Part shown: piece after piece, positions 1 through 10,430 of the stretch
How positions within the stretch are numbered: position 1 is the first letter of the stretch
Layout of the letters: each line of letters starts with the position of its first letter
Notes under the pieces: model-generated
What the model was told of the DNA's origin: nothing
Seen by the model: only the letters and a program-made list of their open reading frames with translations
Databases searched by the model: none
Program-made: the position numbers and the translations under genes
DNA from: Phytophthora sp. 'mugwort'
Lineage: Eukaryota > Oomycota > Peronosporomycetes > Peronosporales > Peronosporaceae
DNA: 64,000 nt
Direction: 5' to 3'
NCBI GenBank assembly: GCA_033558025.1
Contig: JAUCEF010000012.1
Location: 3,720,001-3,784,000, forward strand

Positions 1-6
1 GCTCGT

Positions 7-443
7 CTAATTCTCTTCTGGTCCTACACTTCCTGTAGAGTTTGTGTCGAACCTTTCCCTCTCGTGGTCCTCGCAAATCTTAACCATCCCGTTAGTTGCG
101 TAGATCCACCACGACCAGATCATGAATGACGAGATGCCAAAATCAAACTCTCCATCTTGTACTTCACCTTCCCATGTGGAGTTGCTGAGATCTTGTAGTA
201 CTTGCCTTGGCACCCGGTATCTTCGTATACGACTAAATGACCTTCTTCTGGTAGTTTCCTAAACTTGAGGGAGTGCGTGCGGTCGTTGAAACAGGGGACG
301 GAATAACAAAGCTGTGTCTCAGAGAAGGCCCATTCCGTGTAGTGATCGTCCAAGTTTTAGCCGTCATATAAATATACGTGATCAGCGTTAGCTGACATGG
401 TTGTCGTCGCCACTGCAAGTTGTAGCACGTGTAACTTTGTCAT
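7..443 (-). pseudogene. Broken small secreted protein, copy A
   Basis: The ATG at 443-441 opens a short hydrophobic N-terminus ending in Ser-Ala-Asn-Ala, which reads as a signal peptide. About 30 codons in, an in-frame TAA breaks the frame, and the frame shifts again near 150-165. The mature part has a CYSVPCFNDR stretch, then VVYEDTGCQGKYYKI, then after the shift GISSFM and GMVKICED. The same order of motifs (C...C, YEG/YED-x-GC-x-G, SSFM, GM-x-x-IC-x-D) appears in the divergent gene at 743-1203, so the two are paralogs. The YED-x-GC-x-G motif is faintly reminiscent of beta/gamma-crystallin folds, but I do not recognise the family. Function unknown; a secreted role is inferred only from the leader. 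Confidence 0.5.
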
Positions 444-742
444 GAAAATTTGATGCTTGGTCCCAAGACCGCTAGTAGGGAAATCCACCACGACAAATGA
501 AATTCAAGGCATCCAAGGTCCATGCCCTACAGTACCCATACGTTCTTGACGAAGCCGCTGTTGATGCAAGAAATTTTACAAGCATGAATAAAACAAGTAT
601 GTTGGACGTTCACTTCTTACCACAGATCTTTTCTTTTTTATTGAAGGCTTCATCACAGGGTTAACCCTGATATGTAAAAAGGATGCCATCTCAAGCTCAC
701 CCTTTTCAACCAGTTCATTTTGCGATTCACTGCCACTCCTCC

Positions 743-1203
743 ATGTCGACCCTGCTCAAGTTGATACTGGGAATGTCGGTTCTGGCATCAGTCTTGTTGC
801 CGTCCATGCCGACAGAACTTCGGCTTTTCCTGGCCAGCCTTCGACCACCAATCGTCGCTACAAGAAATTTAAGTTTTCGGGTATTTAAGTTTGTTACTCG
901 CTTGATTCGTGCTTCAATAACCTCGCAGTCGGTGCTGCCTGGCTCAATGCTCCCCACGGCACCTGTTTCGCCTTCTATGAAGGCAGCGGATGCAGGGGGA
1001 GGCTTTTGCGTGTACAGGACATTGTTGCCACGGGAAGCGTTGATTTTACGAAAGTGAACGTTGCGAACAAACTATCGTCATTCATGCTTCTGGAATCGAG
1101 CAACTATCCTATCGGAGGTATGATAGAGATCTGCCACGACGAAGGCACCACGCTCGCTGGACTGCATCAATATTTCGCAGCAGATCCAAAATATCGAAAT
1201 TAA
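743..1203 (+). pseudogene. Broken small secreted protein, copy B
   Basis: The ATG at 743 begins a hydrophobic leader (MSTLLKLILGMSV...). The mature part continues in another frame after about 790-805, and an in-frame TAA lies near 886-888. Downstream the frame is open to the TAA at 1201-1203 and carries CFAFYEGSGCRGRLL, SSFML and GGMIEICHDEG, matching copy A on the other strand. The 299-bp gap between the two ATGs would hold a shared divergent promoter region. Both copies carry at least one stop and one frameshift, so the pair is probably dead unless these are assembly errors. Family not recognised. Confidence 0.5.
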
Positions 1204-1845
1204 AGGAAATCCTTTCTGGTAGTTGCTCCACATACCAGGCAAGATAATTACTACGTCGTACCGTTTTGCCTGCCTAAATTGACTTGTTTTACGTTCGTAT
1301 CGTCGTTGACTGGTAAGTGACGCACGTTGTTCATTCGTGTTCTAGAGAACTATGGTACCGAATAACACTGCAGTGCTGCATTAATACTAAAAAGCGAAAC
1401 GCCCCACTTTGTTGAGTATAGCACTGTCAATGCAAAGACAGCTTCTTAGAGCCGAAGATAAATTTATACCTGCAGACAGGTAGCCGTGCGATCTCGAGTA
1501 GCGGATGTGTCTGTTACGTAAAAACGTTGTTGGGGCCGGGTGCGCTCGAGTAAGTAAATTTAAGACTGGAAGTTAACCTAGCACTACACATACATGCTGC
1601 TGCGGGGCCTGAGGTCCTCGACAGCCAGCCATTCCAGCTAGCCTGGACGCAGCTCGAACCGTAGTCGCCCAGCCTGTTCTGGTGCTCGCTTAGTCTATCG
1701 CTCGGCCTGAGCCAAATTGTTCCTCACTTTAGCAGTGTCCGGCCTTATTTGTTAGCGATGAATCAAGAAACCCGAGGGTTGCGTTCAGGTAGGGGATTCT
1801 GTTAAATGAAAATTTACTAGGCTCCTGCGTAGGATCCTGAGCTCT
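1204..1845. other. Non-coding stretch
   Basis: I see no convincing gene, repeat or element end here. The 241-residue minus-strand open frame overlapping its right side runs antisense to the LINE sequence at 1,846-2,990 and is a composition artefact. Confidence 0.5.
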
Positions 1846-2990
1846 TTGTGGACTAAGAGGAGGATTTGGACAAGTCTCCCATGTCCTGGGGCGACAATGA
1901 CCTCCTCGCTGTTGGTGGATGTCCAGCGTATCCTGCTGAACAACCACCTGCGCCTCGAGGACAGCGACGACGCCGACGGCCAGGACACGCTCGGCCTTCG
2001 CGTGCCGCACCACACCAAGTGGCTCGACCACAAGTCGGTGTTGTGGCACGTGAAGTTGCACATGAAGAACCGCCACCAGACCCGGTGGAAGGAGATGGTG
2101 GTCCAAGGCGAGACAGTGCGTGTCCATGGCGGCCTCGGCGCGAAGTTCATGGCGACGGGGGCGGGCCTGTCGGATGCGGAGCACAGGTTCGGCATTCAGG
2201 CCCGCTTCAACCAAGTCGTCACCAACTCGGTGCTCAAGCGCAGGAGCCTTCGGGCCAACCACTACTGCCGCTGCTCCTCGGCGGAGACGCTGCCCCATGT
2301 TCTTAACCACTGTGCGTCCAACATGGACGCCATCAGGCAGCGTCACGACGACGCCTTGGAGCAGATCGGGTCCAAGATCGCGGCGCGTTGGACCGCGCCA
2401 AGTCGGCCACGGAGCTGCGCCTGAACCAGACGGTGCCCGAGTACACAGGCGCAACTCTGCGACCGGAAGTCGTGCTGCGCAACGTGACCGCCAAGACGAT
2501 GGTGATCGCCGACTTGGCGGTCACGTTTGAAGATCAGGCGGCCGGGGCCCGCCACTCCTCGCTGCAGTTCAGCCACGACTACTAGACACTCAAGTACGAA
2601 CCGATCGTGGCCGAATTGCGGCTCAAGGGGTGGCGGGTTAAGACCGCCGCTATCGTGTACAGGTCGCTGAGCTCGGTGCAGCCCAGCAACTTCAAGACCT
2701 ACACGGAGCACCTGCTGCTCCAGAAGCGCGAAGCTCGGCAGCTGGATATCCAGCTGTCGAGCCATTGCATTCGTGCCAGCCACCGCATCTGGGGCTGGCA
2801 CTGCCGACGTCACCGCGAGCGCCAAGCAAGCGGACATTCCTCGCGAGCGTCGCGCGGGTCTGGGGGGACCCCGCGGCGCACATCGCAGGCAGAGGCACGG
2901 CGATACGCTGGTCATCGACCGACAGGGCACTACCCAGGTAGGGAACCGCCCTTCAAGAACCCACCCAGGAAGATACAAGCACCCTCCCTT
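1846..2990 (+). pseudogene. LINE-A 3' end: zinc knuckle and restriction-like endonuclease
   Basis: This is the 5'-truncated C-terminal part of a non-LTR retrotransposon polyprotein. Recognisable sequence starts near 1,890 (LLVDVQRILL). It contains a Cys/His knuckle (CRCSSAETLPHVLNHC, about 2,266-2,313), then after a frameshift near 2,390 a restriction-like endonuclease core (LRPEVVL...VIADLAVTFED, about 2,455-2,535). In-frame stop TAG falls near 2,583, followed by the conserved tail (LKGWRVKTAAIVYRSL, LLLQKREARQLDIQLS). RLE-type LINEs (the R2/CRE/NeSL/Utopia side of the tree) use this nuclease to nick target DNA for target-primed reverse transcription. The usual RPD aspartate reads as Glu here. 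Dead copy: truncated, frameshifted and stopped. Confidence 0.75.
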
Positions 2991-3417
2991 TAGTGACATG
3001 CATACTTTAGCTTACATTTTTAGTTACGGAGAGGTTACTAACTGATAAATACGAACACAATTCTGTTCTAATCAGTGTGAAAACTGATTTTCGCTGTTTG
3101 TTAGCGAACTTTGCACTCTCATTTTTGGAATTCCCGTCGTCGGCCGGCTTGCTGGGCGACGTCGGGGCGGTCTCCGGGGGCGTTCACCTTTCCCCCGCGA
3201 GGCCAACTACAACGCTTGCTTCTTTTTTACACTTCTCCTCGGCTGTCCATCGGTTGCCTTTTGTCCCTTCCGTTTTGGCCAATTATAGATCCGTCTGTTT
3301 TGTCCAATCAGGGAGCGCGCCCTGTCTACGGACAGCGAGTGCTCCACAGCCAGTCACTCCAGCCTCGCCACTGACGCGTCTTTACACAGCGCGTCATCCG
3401 GCGACGGTTCGGAGCGG
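2991..3417. other. LINE junction or 5' leader
   Basis: No gene is visible. The stretch lies between the 3' end of one LINE copy and the GC-rich open region that probably is the 5' ORF of another, so it may hold a LINE 5' untranslated leader. That is inference from position only. Confidence 0.3.
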
Positions 3418-5897
3418 ATGACTGATGGGTACACCAGTCCCGGCTCTGGCGATCTAGGGGTTCGGTTACACATTGCCGCCCTGCCCCCGTTTTGGCTCGC
3501 CCGAGCCAGATATCGAGCCGCCGGACCCTCCACGCGCGGTGCCGCTGCTCGGTACCGACGGAGCTTCAGCTGCTGCAACTTCGGGCATGGGTTCAGGACC
3601 CGCAGCGCTCATTGCACGCCCAGCCGTGACGCGGGCCGAGGCCTCTGGCGCCCAAAGCCGAGGCCCGCCTCGCGGCTTCAACGGCGCGTCGTTTCGCGAC
3701 GGCGGCGACCAGCTTCGAGCCCCTGGGCCGTCCCATCGACGTGCCCGGGCCCCAAGCACTTGACCCCACTATGGGAGAATCCCTGGTCGCTCAGGCCTCG
3801 CAGGAATTCTCGCCGCTCGCCTCGCCCGCCACCGTGGACGCCACGATAGCGGCGGTGCTGCCGGCTCTCCTGAAGCCCCAAGACCTCCGTTGGACCCCGG
3901 CCATGGTCCTACGGACCATGGCCGGGGTCCAACGGAGAGCCAGACGCTCCGCTCGCTCGTCCGCCTGCCAGGCCCCCTTGTTTCCCCCCTGCGATGTGCT
4001 GCGGCTGCTGCTTCCCCCCACGTAGCTGCAGCCGCAGCTGCCCAAGCAGTACTCGCTGCTGACCGCGTCGCCGCGATGCACCACACACGTACCAAGCCGT
4101 CTCAAGTTCAAGCATTTACGGCTCGCACGTGCGCGGTGCTCACGAACGGCGACGCCATCGGCAGCGTGGATTGCTCAAGGACCAAGTATGGGAGCGACGG
4201 CGGCAACGCAGTACCAGCCAGCCTCGGCGCCGCCGCTTTCATGGAGGTGGACCAAGATGCGTGGTGGCCGGCGTTCGCTTTGCAGCCGCTGTTACCGCCT
4301 CCGCCGCTGCGCATCAGCAGCAAGCGCCGCCGCCTTAACTGCGGTGACGCCGACGACGAAGACCCGCGCGAGCTGGCCGAGCTGTTGCTCGAGGAGGAGG
4401 CGGAAGCCGAGGACCACCACCAAGCGCTCAGGCTATCCGCGGCCAGCGCTCACACGGCCTCCGTCCTCTCCTTGTACGTGCACAATGCACAGCGCTTCGT
4501 GTGCACGCTATGCACGTACACGGCCGCCAGCTTTGCGTCGCCCCAGCGACATTGTGCTACTCGGCACCGCCGCGTGGCCTTCCGGGACCAGTTCGCGGCG
4601 GGCTGCGCGTGTGGCGCCCCATTCGCCTCGAGGCTGGCAACAGCAAGACACGCGCAAGCGTGCGCCAGCCTCACGAGCGGAACTTCGGTAGCGGCTGCAT
4701 CATCAGCAGCAGGGACATCAAGCCACACTGCTGTGCAGCCAAAGTCATCACTACGGCGGCCAAGATGACGCCTGACCTGCCCCACCAAGACTCCACGGAG
4801 ATCGCAGCGTCCCCCCCGCCCCCCGCGAGCTCCCCCGACGTTGAAGCGTAGGAAGCAGCCACGACGCCTCGCCCGGATAGATGGGTGCCACCACTGCCTC
4901 GCATGCTGGTGGCCTCCAGAGTCGCTGATCGACTCGGCGCCGTGCCAGCGTCGCGCTGGGGACCCCCGCTGCCCAGAACGACGGTCGCCTCGCGCATCGC
5001 GACGAGGATCGCGGCATCACCTGCTCCACGTTGGGGGCCACATCTCCCACGCAGCATAGTGGTGTCGCGAATCGCCGACCGCCTGCTGCCCCCATCTCCT
5101 GACCCGTGGCCCGACGAGAAGACCAAGGAGAGCGAGCCACCGGATGAGGCGATGGGGGCGGCAATCGAGCAGGATGCGGCCGACGAGGACACGGCAATGG
5201 ACGACGCAGCGACAAGCCCTCGCCAGGACGATGACAGAGGCGAGTGACTACTGCGCTTCGGCGGCGCCGGTGCAGCGCTGTTCAATCCCAGTGGCCCCGT
5301 GGTGTGGAATTGCTCCTACTACATGCCGAGCAGCAGCGAGACCAACAACACTGCCGAGTACACGGCGCTGCTGCTCCGCACACGGGCCGCTGCCGATCAT
5401 GGTATCCAGCGTCTGCGCATCGAGGGCGACAGCACGCTGGCCATCCAGCAGGTGCGTGGCATCTTTGCCGCGCGCAGCACCCGCCTGCGCAAGCTGCGTA
5501 CTTGGTCTAGGCCGAGTTGGCGAAGGTGGGGAGCTTCTCGCTCCACCACACTGACCGCCAAGCAAACGTCCATGCCGACCGCCTGGAGAATCGCGCCCTG
5601 GACCGGCGCAAGATGCTGATGGAGTGCGGTGCACACCTCGACGGAAACGGCTGCACGTGCACCACGACGACCGAGGCCGCATCGACCTCCACGACGACAT
5701 CCCCAGCGCGAGCCCGGACGTCAAGCCAGCCTAGCCCCACGGCGGACACTCCGACGGACGGCCAAGACGACGACAGCGACGATGGGTATGTGTATGCGTC
5801 CATGCGTGTCGGCCCGGACGCCGTGCCTCAGCGCCGACCGCGCCTCCGCCTCCGCAAGCTGGCCAATGATGGGCGTGAGGCGGCGGGTGTGTCGTAG
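3418..5897 (+). pseudogene. LINE 5' ORF with C2H2 fingers and RNase H region
   Basis: This is a long GC-rich region coding in shifting frames. The frame at 3,890-4,768 carries an acidic stretch (about 4,345-4,420) and a finger of the form CX2CX12HX4H (about 4,498-4,563), followed by a second CX1CX12HX3C finger (about 4,609-4,668); such N-terminal fingers are typical of RLE-type LINEs, where they bind target DNA. From 5,241 onward there is an RNase H-like region: ETNNTAEYTALLL (about 5,335-5,375), LRIEGDSTLAIQQVRGI, then after a frameshift near 5,500 HHTDRQANVHADRLENRAL. This order, RNase H ahead of the reverse transcriptase, would be unusual for a LINE. The region ends at TAG 5,895-5,897 with no RT attached; RT sequence resumes only at about 8,870. 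Whether these are one interrupted element or separate fragments is unresolved. Confidence 0.6.
3887..3935. repeat. Perfect 23-bp inverted repeat, 3-nt loop
   Basis: The left arm 3,887-3,909 and the right arm 3,913-3,935 are exact reverse complements separated by TAC. It lies inside the LINE 5' ORF region and interrupts otherwise unremarkable sequence, so it looks like a fold-back duplication rather than part of the protein. Confidence 0.9.
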
Positions 5898-6699
5898 AGC
5901 GGATGGGAGCGATGCTGGCGGCCAAGATCGCAGATGCAAGCGACTAGGCGACGGCGGAGACTACATCACGGCCCTCCTGTTAGTCATGTATTGTGCCTTT
6001 CTGCGAAAACGCCCTCCGTTTTAGGGTCCTATGTAGGAGGAGGGGCCCTACGGAAGCCCTCCTAACTGACCAAGTGGCTATGCCTAATTTCCCCCTAACC
6101 CTTATCCAACAAATGAATGGAGTGCACAAATATGACGAAAACTTGCTATTATTTTAGTATGCATATTGGGCGACTGGTTTTGTGCGCCTGCTTAGCCTGA
6201 TAGCTAACAGGTGGCGTGGGTTCAATCCCCGTGCCTGTAGGGACCTCGATGCTTGAGTTATGTGTCGTGTGCAAGTCCTTCGCCGGTTCCGAGACATAAT
6301 CAAGCGTTTGGGGTCGACGCGATACATCCCTCGTATGGGGTGAGTCTCAATGGAACAGTTGGGACGGGATTTCAGGGAATAATTGCACCACCTGGAGGTC
6401 GTGGCCAATCAACATTCGGCGGATGGTTAATGGGATCATTCTCTGGTCACAAACGTTCTCGATTGGCTGAAGCCCCTACTTTATTGTAAAATTTTGTTCC
6501 ACATGTTTTATACAAAATTCAAGTTAAAATGGCAAAAAATGGACCAATCTGAGAATGCTCTCGAAGCATTGTACCGTAATCTTAGCGTATTTGGCAAAAA
6601 TCTCTCGCGTGGCCACATGATCTCCTGATATTGTGATAGCTCTCTCGCAAATGTCTCCCGCGCTGGTAAATTGTAAACCCAGCTCACTTTTGATTTACC
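5898..6699. other. Non-coding stretch
   Basis: After the LINE ORF ends, the sequence becomes AT-richer. I find no reliable coding frame. The motif GGTTCAATCCC at about 6,218-6,228 resembles a tRNA B box, but no cloverleaf forms around it. Confidence 0.4.
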
Positions 6700-7497
6700 A
6701 TGTCGTTGCCGTTTCCATTCAAGAATAGCGAACCGCTGACGTCGTGCCGCAACAAGACCGACCCCGGTGAATTCCCCTTTGAGGTTGGGGGCGAGTCTTT
6801 CGGCTTCTCGAGGCTCAAGTCAAAACTGAATTTGCCCGCAAACTCCCCGGTGAGTGGCTCGACGACTTTAGCGTTTTCCTCAAGCCCTCAAAGCACAATC
6901 CCAACGTGAATTTCTGGAGTTGAATGGTGAAAATCGCCATGACCGAAACTCAAGAGCATGGGACCTAGCTCGACTTCGACTGCACGGACAATCCGACTTT
7001 GTTTTGGTGCTCTTTGTGTATGTCCATAGAGCAGCTGATCCTCGTGTGAATTCCATTCGAAGAGCGACCGAGAACCGGATTCAGGAACAAGCACCACGAA
7101 TTGCTGCGTTGCTGGCTGAACGCAATATTCAGAGTGGCCCAGCATCGCAGTTGTATATGGCAACAATGCTATCCCGCCTTCCCGTGGAAGCCCCGATACA
7201 AGTCCTTGACAATGCCACGTTTCGTCAGCTTCAGCACATGGACCAGCTTTCCGAAGACATGCAGGCCAATCAACAGGCAAATCAAACAAACGCCGATGTA
7301 AATTTGGGTTAGTCAGGATTATGATCCAAGGCGCTGTGCTCCAAGCTCGAGTTCACATTGGGGACCTGCGAAATGTGCTCGATTCACCGGCGTACAGTCT
7401 TCGACCTCCGTTCCGCGATTCTGCGGATTTCCAGACACCTGGACCGGTTGATGATATGGAAGATGTTGACCATATCGACGACCAACAATATAATCAA
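6700..7497 (+). pseudogene. Unrecognised broken gene
   Basis: Three successive frames look like one protein: an opening MSLPFPFKNSEPL... (6,700 onward, including PFEVGGESFGFSRLKSKLNLP), then LKAQSQREFLELNGEN and a helical, Gln-rich stretch (RIQEQAPRIAALLAERN, LQHMDQLSEDMQANQQ) up to about 7,310, then GDLRNVLDSPAYSLRPP ending in DDMEDVDHIDDQQY before TGA at 7,497. Frameshifts lie near 6,880 and 7,310. I do not recognise the family; it could be an uncharacterised oomycete protein or an accessory ORF of a transposon. The 3' end abuts the minus-strand transposase remnant. Confidence 0.35.
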
Positions 7498-8460
7498 TGA
7501 AAACGATAACATTCGCTGTGCCCGTACAAATTTTTACCAACTTCCTCTTTTTGCCGAGTATAAAAGTGCCTTGCAACAGCAAGGACCGCCAATGGGTTTT
7601 CGCGAAATGCCATGTTGTCGTGACGCTGGATCCATCGATTTAAGAGCGAAAATCCAACTTCAATCGGATTCAAGTCCGGTGTATTTGGAGGTAATAAACC
7701 AGTAGCGCACCAGTACCGTGAATAAGGTCCTGAAACGTTTGATACATATGAATTTTTGCGTTGTCTAAAATGATAATTGATCTTGGCAACGACCACGGAT
7801 TCAGGTACGGTAGAATCTTAGACTTGAATGTTTCGTGGAAGACCTGTCTGGTAAAGGTACCCTCATTGTACCCCAGGCGAAAAAGCCTTCATCAAACGCA
7901 GTGAGTACTGATACTCGCTTCCCTCGCGAAAATGGTATGGGCACAACGGCGGGCGTTCCGCGTGACGATCACGCGTGCTTCCTCAGCGAATACCTACAAT
8001 TTTACAACACCACGGAAAATTACTATAGTATTCGAATAATAAGCACATTTTTACATTACCTTCCGTCTTTCGATGTTTCGTCGACAAACACGAGTTGGTC
8101 AGGACCGCTGTAAAAAGGCAATAGCCGGTTGACGTACCCTTAACGCTCCTCCTTCGGGATACTCTCGCGAGCACATTTTGTCAGAACGTTTCGCGAAAGT
8201 CCCAAATCGAATCGAAGGGCGCGACAATTGTCGAGTCGGAGCAGCAATAGCGAGTCGAAACTTCTCTTTCAGCGCCTCCCGGAGCTCTTGAAAATAGACG
8301 GGTGCCATTGCACATATTCACGTACGAAATGATGCACTTCAGGAGGCCATTTTGACGATCGTCCAGATTTCGTGTCATCGTCAATATTCCCTGTAGTTGT
8401 GAAGAGGCGGTACCATCGGCGCAGACTTCGTGCTGAAACGCCAAGCACCTCTGCAACAAA
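7498..8460 (-). pseudogene. Tc1/mariner-like (IS630-type) transposase remnant
   Basis: Read on the minus strand, the N-terminal side (8,460-8,100) carries MTRNLDDRQN, then VYFQELREAL and a helix-turn-helix-like stretch. Next comes DQLVFVDETSKDGR (about 8,050-8,100), the first catalytic aspartate block of the DDE_3 family. Further on, ARGKRVSVLTAFDEGFFAW, and finally LPPNTPDLNPIEVGFSLL (about 7,665-7,715), the hallmark C-terminal motif with its catalytic acidic residue. Several stops and frameshifts separate these blocks, so the copy is inactive. I could not identify terminal inverted repeats. Confidence 0.75.
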
Positions 8461-8869
8461 CAGTTATGTCGATGTTGTATACGTATTGCAATACAATACC
8501 GCGCCAGCGAATATAGTTTGAGTTGCCCATTGTCGTTTTGACAATGCGGATCTGCTTGTAGCTCTTACGAAGGACTGAATGGCCGATGGATTCTGGCCAT
8601 TCGGTCCGTAATTCATCAAAAGGTGGTCTTCAGTCCAAATCGGAGCTCGTACGTAAGACTTGTTTCCCCTACAGTCATTGGATGATAATCAGATATATAC
8701 TGCATTTTAATTGGAATAAATACAAAGGAGCTTGCTGCACCCCTGTTAATTATCCCCCAGCCGCTCTCCAAATCATACCTTTAACCCCAAATGCGCTTGC
8801 CAAAGACCTACCTTTTGGGGCCAGATTGGCCATCAGTCGGGAAAGGCACAATACGACAAGTTACAGCCG
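8461..8869. other. Non-coding stretch
   Basis: No gene or element end is visible. The open frames at 8,586-8,954 run into LINE sequence and do not look independent. Confidence 0.35.
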
Positions 8870-10345
8870 TAGGCCCAGGCCCAGCGTCGCTTCAATCCCC
8901 GGGCCGCGATCAAGACCGACAACGACACTCAGCCCAGCCGCGACAGCACCTTGACGAGCCCCTACCGCCCCATAGTCGGTCGGCAGTGCGCCGACAACAC
9001 CAAGGCCGCCCACCCCGTGTCACGCGCCGCCACCGCGAGCACCGCCCCGACGAGGCGCTGGACGACCTCCACGCCGTCCAACGCGCTACTCCCCACGGCC
9101 GCTCGGCAGTAGCCAAGGCGCGCCGACGTGTTGGCCGGGTGAACTCGGCCGTTGACCAGCTGCGATTGCGGCACAAGTTCGACACCGACGAGAAGGCGTG
9201 CGTCGACGACATTCTGGCCAAGACGAGCGAGCAGCGGGTGTCGGCAGCGGCGTCAAGGACAGGAGCGACGGCAGCGGCAACGACGGAGACCTGTACGACC
9301 GCCGACAACGGCGTGTGCCAATCCCGGGCGAGCGGCTGTGGGAGCACTTCACAGCCGTGATGTAATTTATTTAAAATTTTTGAAAAAAATCACACCGCCG
9401 TCGGCGTTCGAGCCGCTTGCACCGGTGGAGAGCGCCCTTCCGGAAAGCGCTTGCCCGACTCCCTGCTGCCACGGAGGCACCGACGACCGACGACCGACGA
9501 AATCGAGGACCAGCTCCAGCGCGTCCGGTGCAACTCCAGCCCAGGTCTCGGATACGACGTATACAAGACTTCGCAGACCAGCTCCTCCCCGTCCTCCACG
9601 CTGCGTTCGCGTGCTGCTGGCAACACCAGCGCGTGACCCAGAGTTGGAAGCTCGGCATCGTGCGCCAGCTGCTCAAGAAGGGCTCGAGCCAGGACCCATG
9701 CAAGTGGCGGCCGATCTGCCTGCAGCAGGCCGTCTACAAGCTGTATGCTGGGGTCCTGGAGCGGATGTTCACGCGCTGGCGGAACGCCAACAAGCGGCAC
9801 GCGGACGCGCTGAAGGTCTTCCGGGAGATGAACGGCTGCGGGGAGCACAACTTCCTCGCAGCCGCGTTGGTAGACCAAGCGCGGCGCAAGCACCGCGAGC
9901 TGCACCTCGTGTGGTACGACCTCAAGAACGCGTTCGAGAGCGTACCACACGACCTACTTTGGGAAGCGCTCCGGCGACTCAGTGTACCAGCCCTTCATCG
10001 CGTGTTGCAGGCGGCTCTCAGAAGGCGCCGCCTTCACAGTCGGCCCGCGGGTCGACGGAACGACAGCTCCGATCGCTCAGCGCGTGAGGGTGTTCCAGGG
10101 CTGCCCGCTGAGCCCCCATTTCTTCAACGCAGCGATCAGCCCCTCCTCCACGCGCTCAAGCGACAGCAGGACACGGGCGTGTAGATGCCGTGTAACGACC
10201 GTCCAGGTACCTCGACCTACGCCGACGACCTCAACGTTTTCAGCGGCACCGTGAACGGCGTCAAGCGACAGCACGCGCTCGTGGCCGGCTTCCTCCGCTA
10301 GATCGGCATGGTGGCGAACCCGAGAAAGTGCAGCACCATCTCGGT
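8870..10345 (+). pseudogene. LINE-B reverse transcriptase region
   Basis: Coding in shifting frames. The leader has RRRVGRVNSAVDQLRLRHKFD (about 9,115-9,185) and IPGERLWEHFTAVM, followed by a stop. The RT proper (about 9,417-10,184) shows RVTQSWKLGIVRQLLKKGS, CKWRPICLQQAVYKLYAG, the palm motif VWYDLKNAFESVPHDLLWE (about 9,910-9,966), then in another frame VFQGCPLSPHFFN and finally TYADDLNVFSG (about 10,216-10,248), the catalytic YADD box. Downstream frames carry a stop before IGMVANPRKC. The sequence changes abruptly near 10,345-10,375 into the start of another RT (LINE-A), so the copy is chimeric and dead. Confidence 0.8.
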
Positions 10346-10430
10346 ACAGCGGTACCAATGAAAACATAAGAAGGGTTTCCGAGCCTTCAACGGGTGCCAC
10401 GAGCACAACTTCGTGGCCACCATGATGCTC

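Noticed and set aside
1729..2454. 241-residue minus-strand open frame
   Set aside because: It lies antisense to recognisable LINE endonuclease coding sequence; GC-rich composition explains it.
4671..5285. 204- and 154-residue minus-strand open frames
   Set aside because: Antisense to the LINE 5' ORF in very GC-rich sequence, low-complexity residues, no motif.
1846..5897. Insertion of the LINEs at a U2 snRNA gene, as in Utopia elements
   Set aside because: I see no U2 snRNA sequence near any LINE end, so the specific clade cannot be claimed.
6180..6250. tRNA-like B box GGTTCAATCCC
   Set aside because: The possible A box is only about 25 nt away and no acceptor or anticodon stem can be formed.
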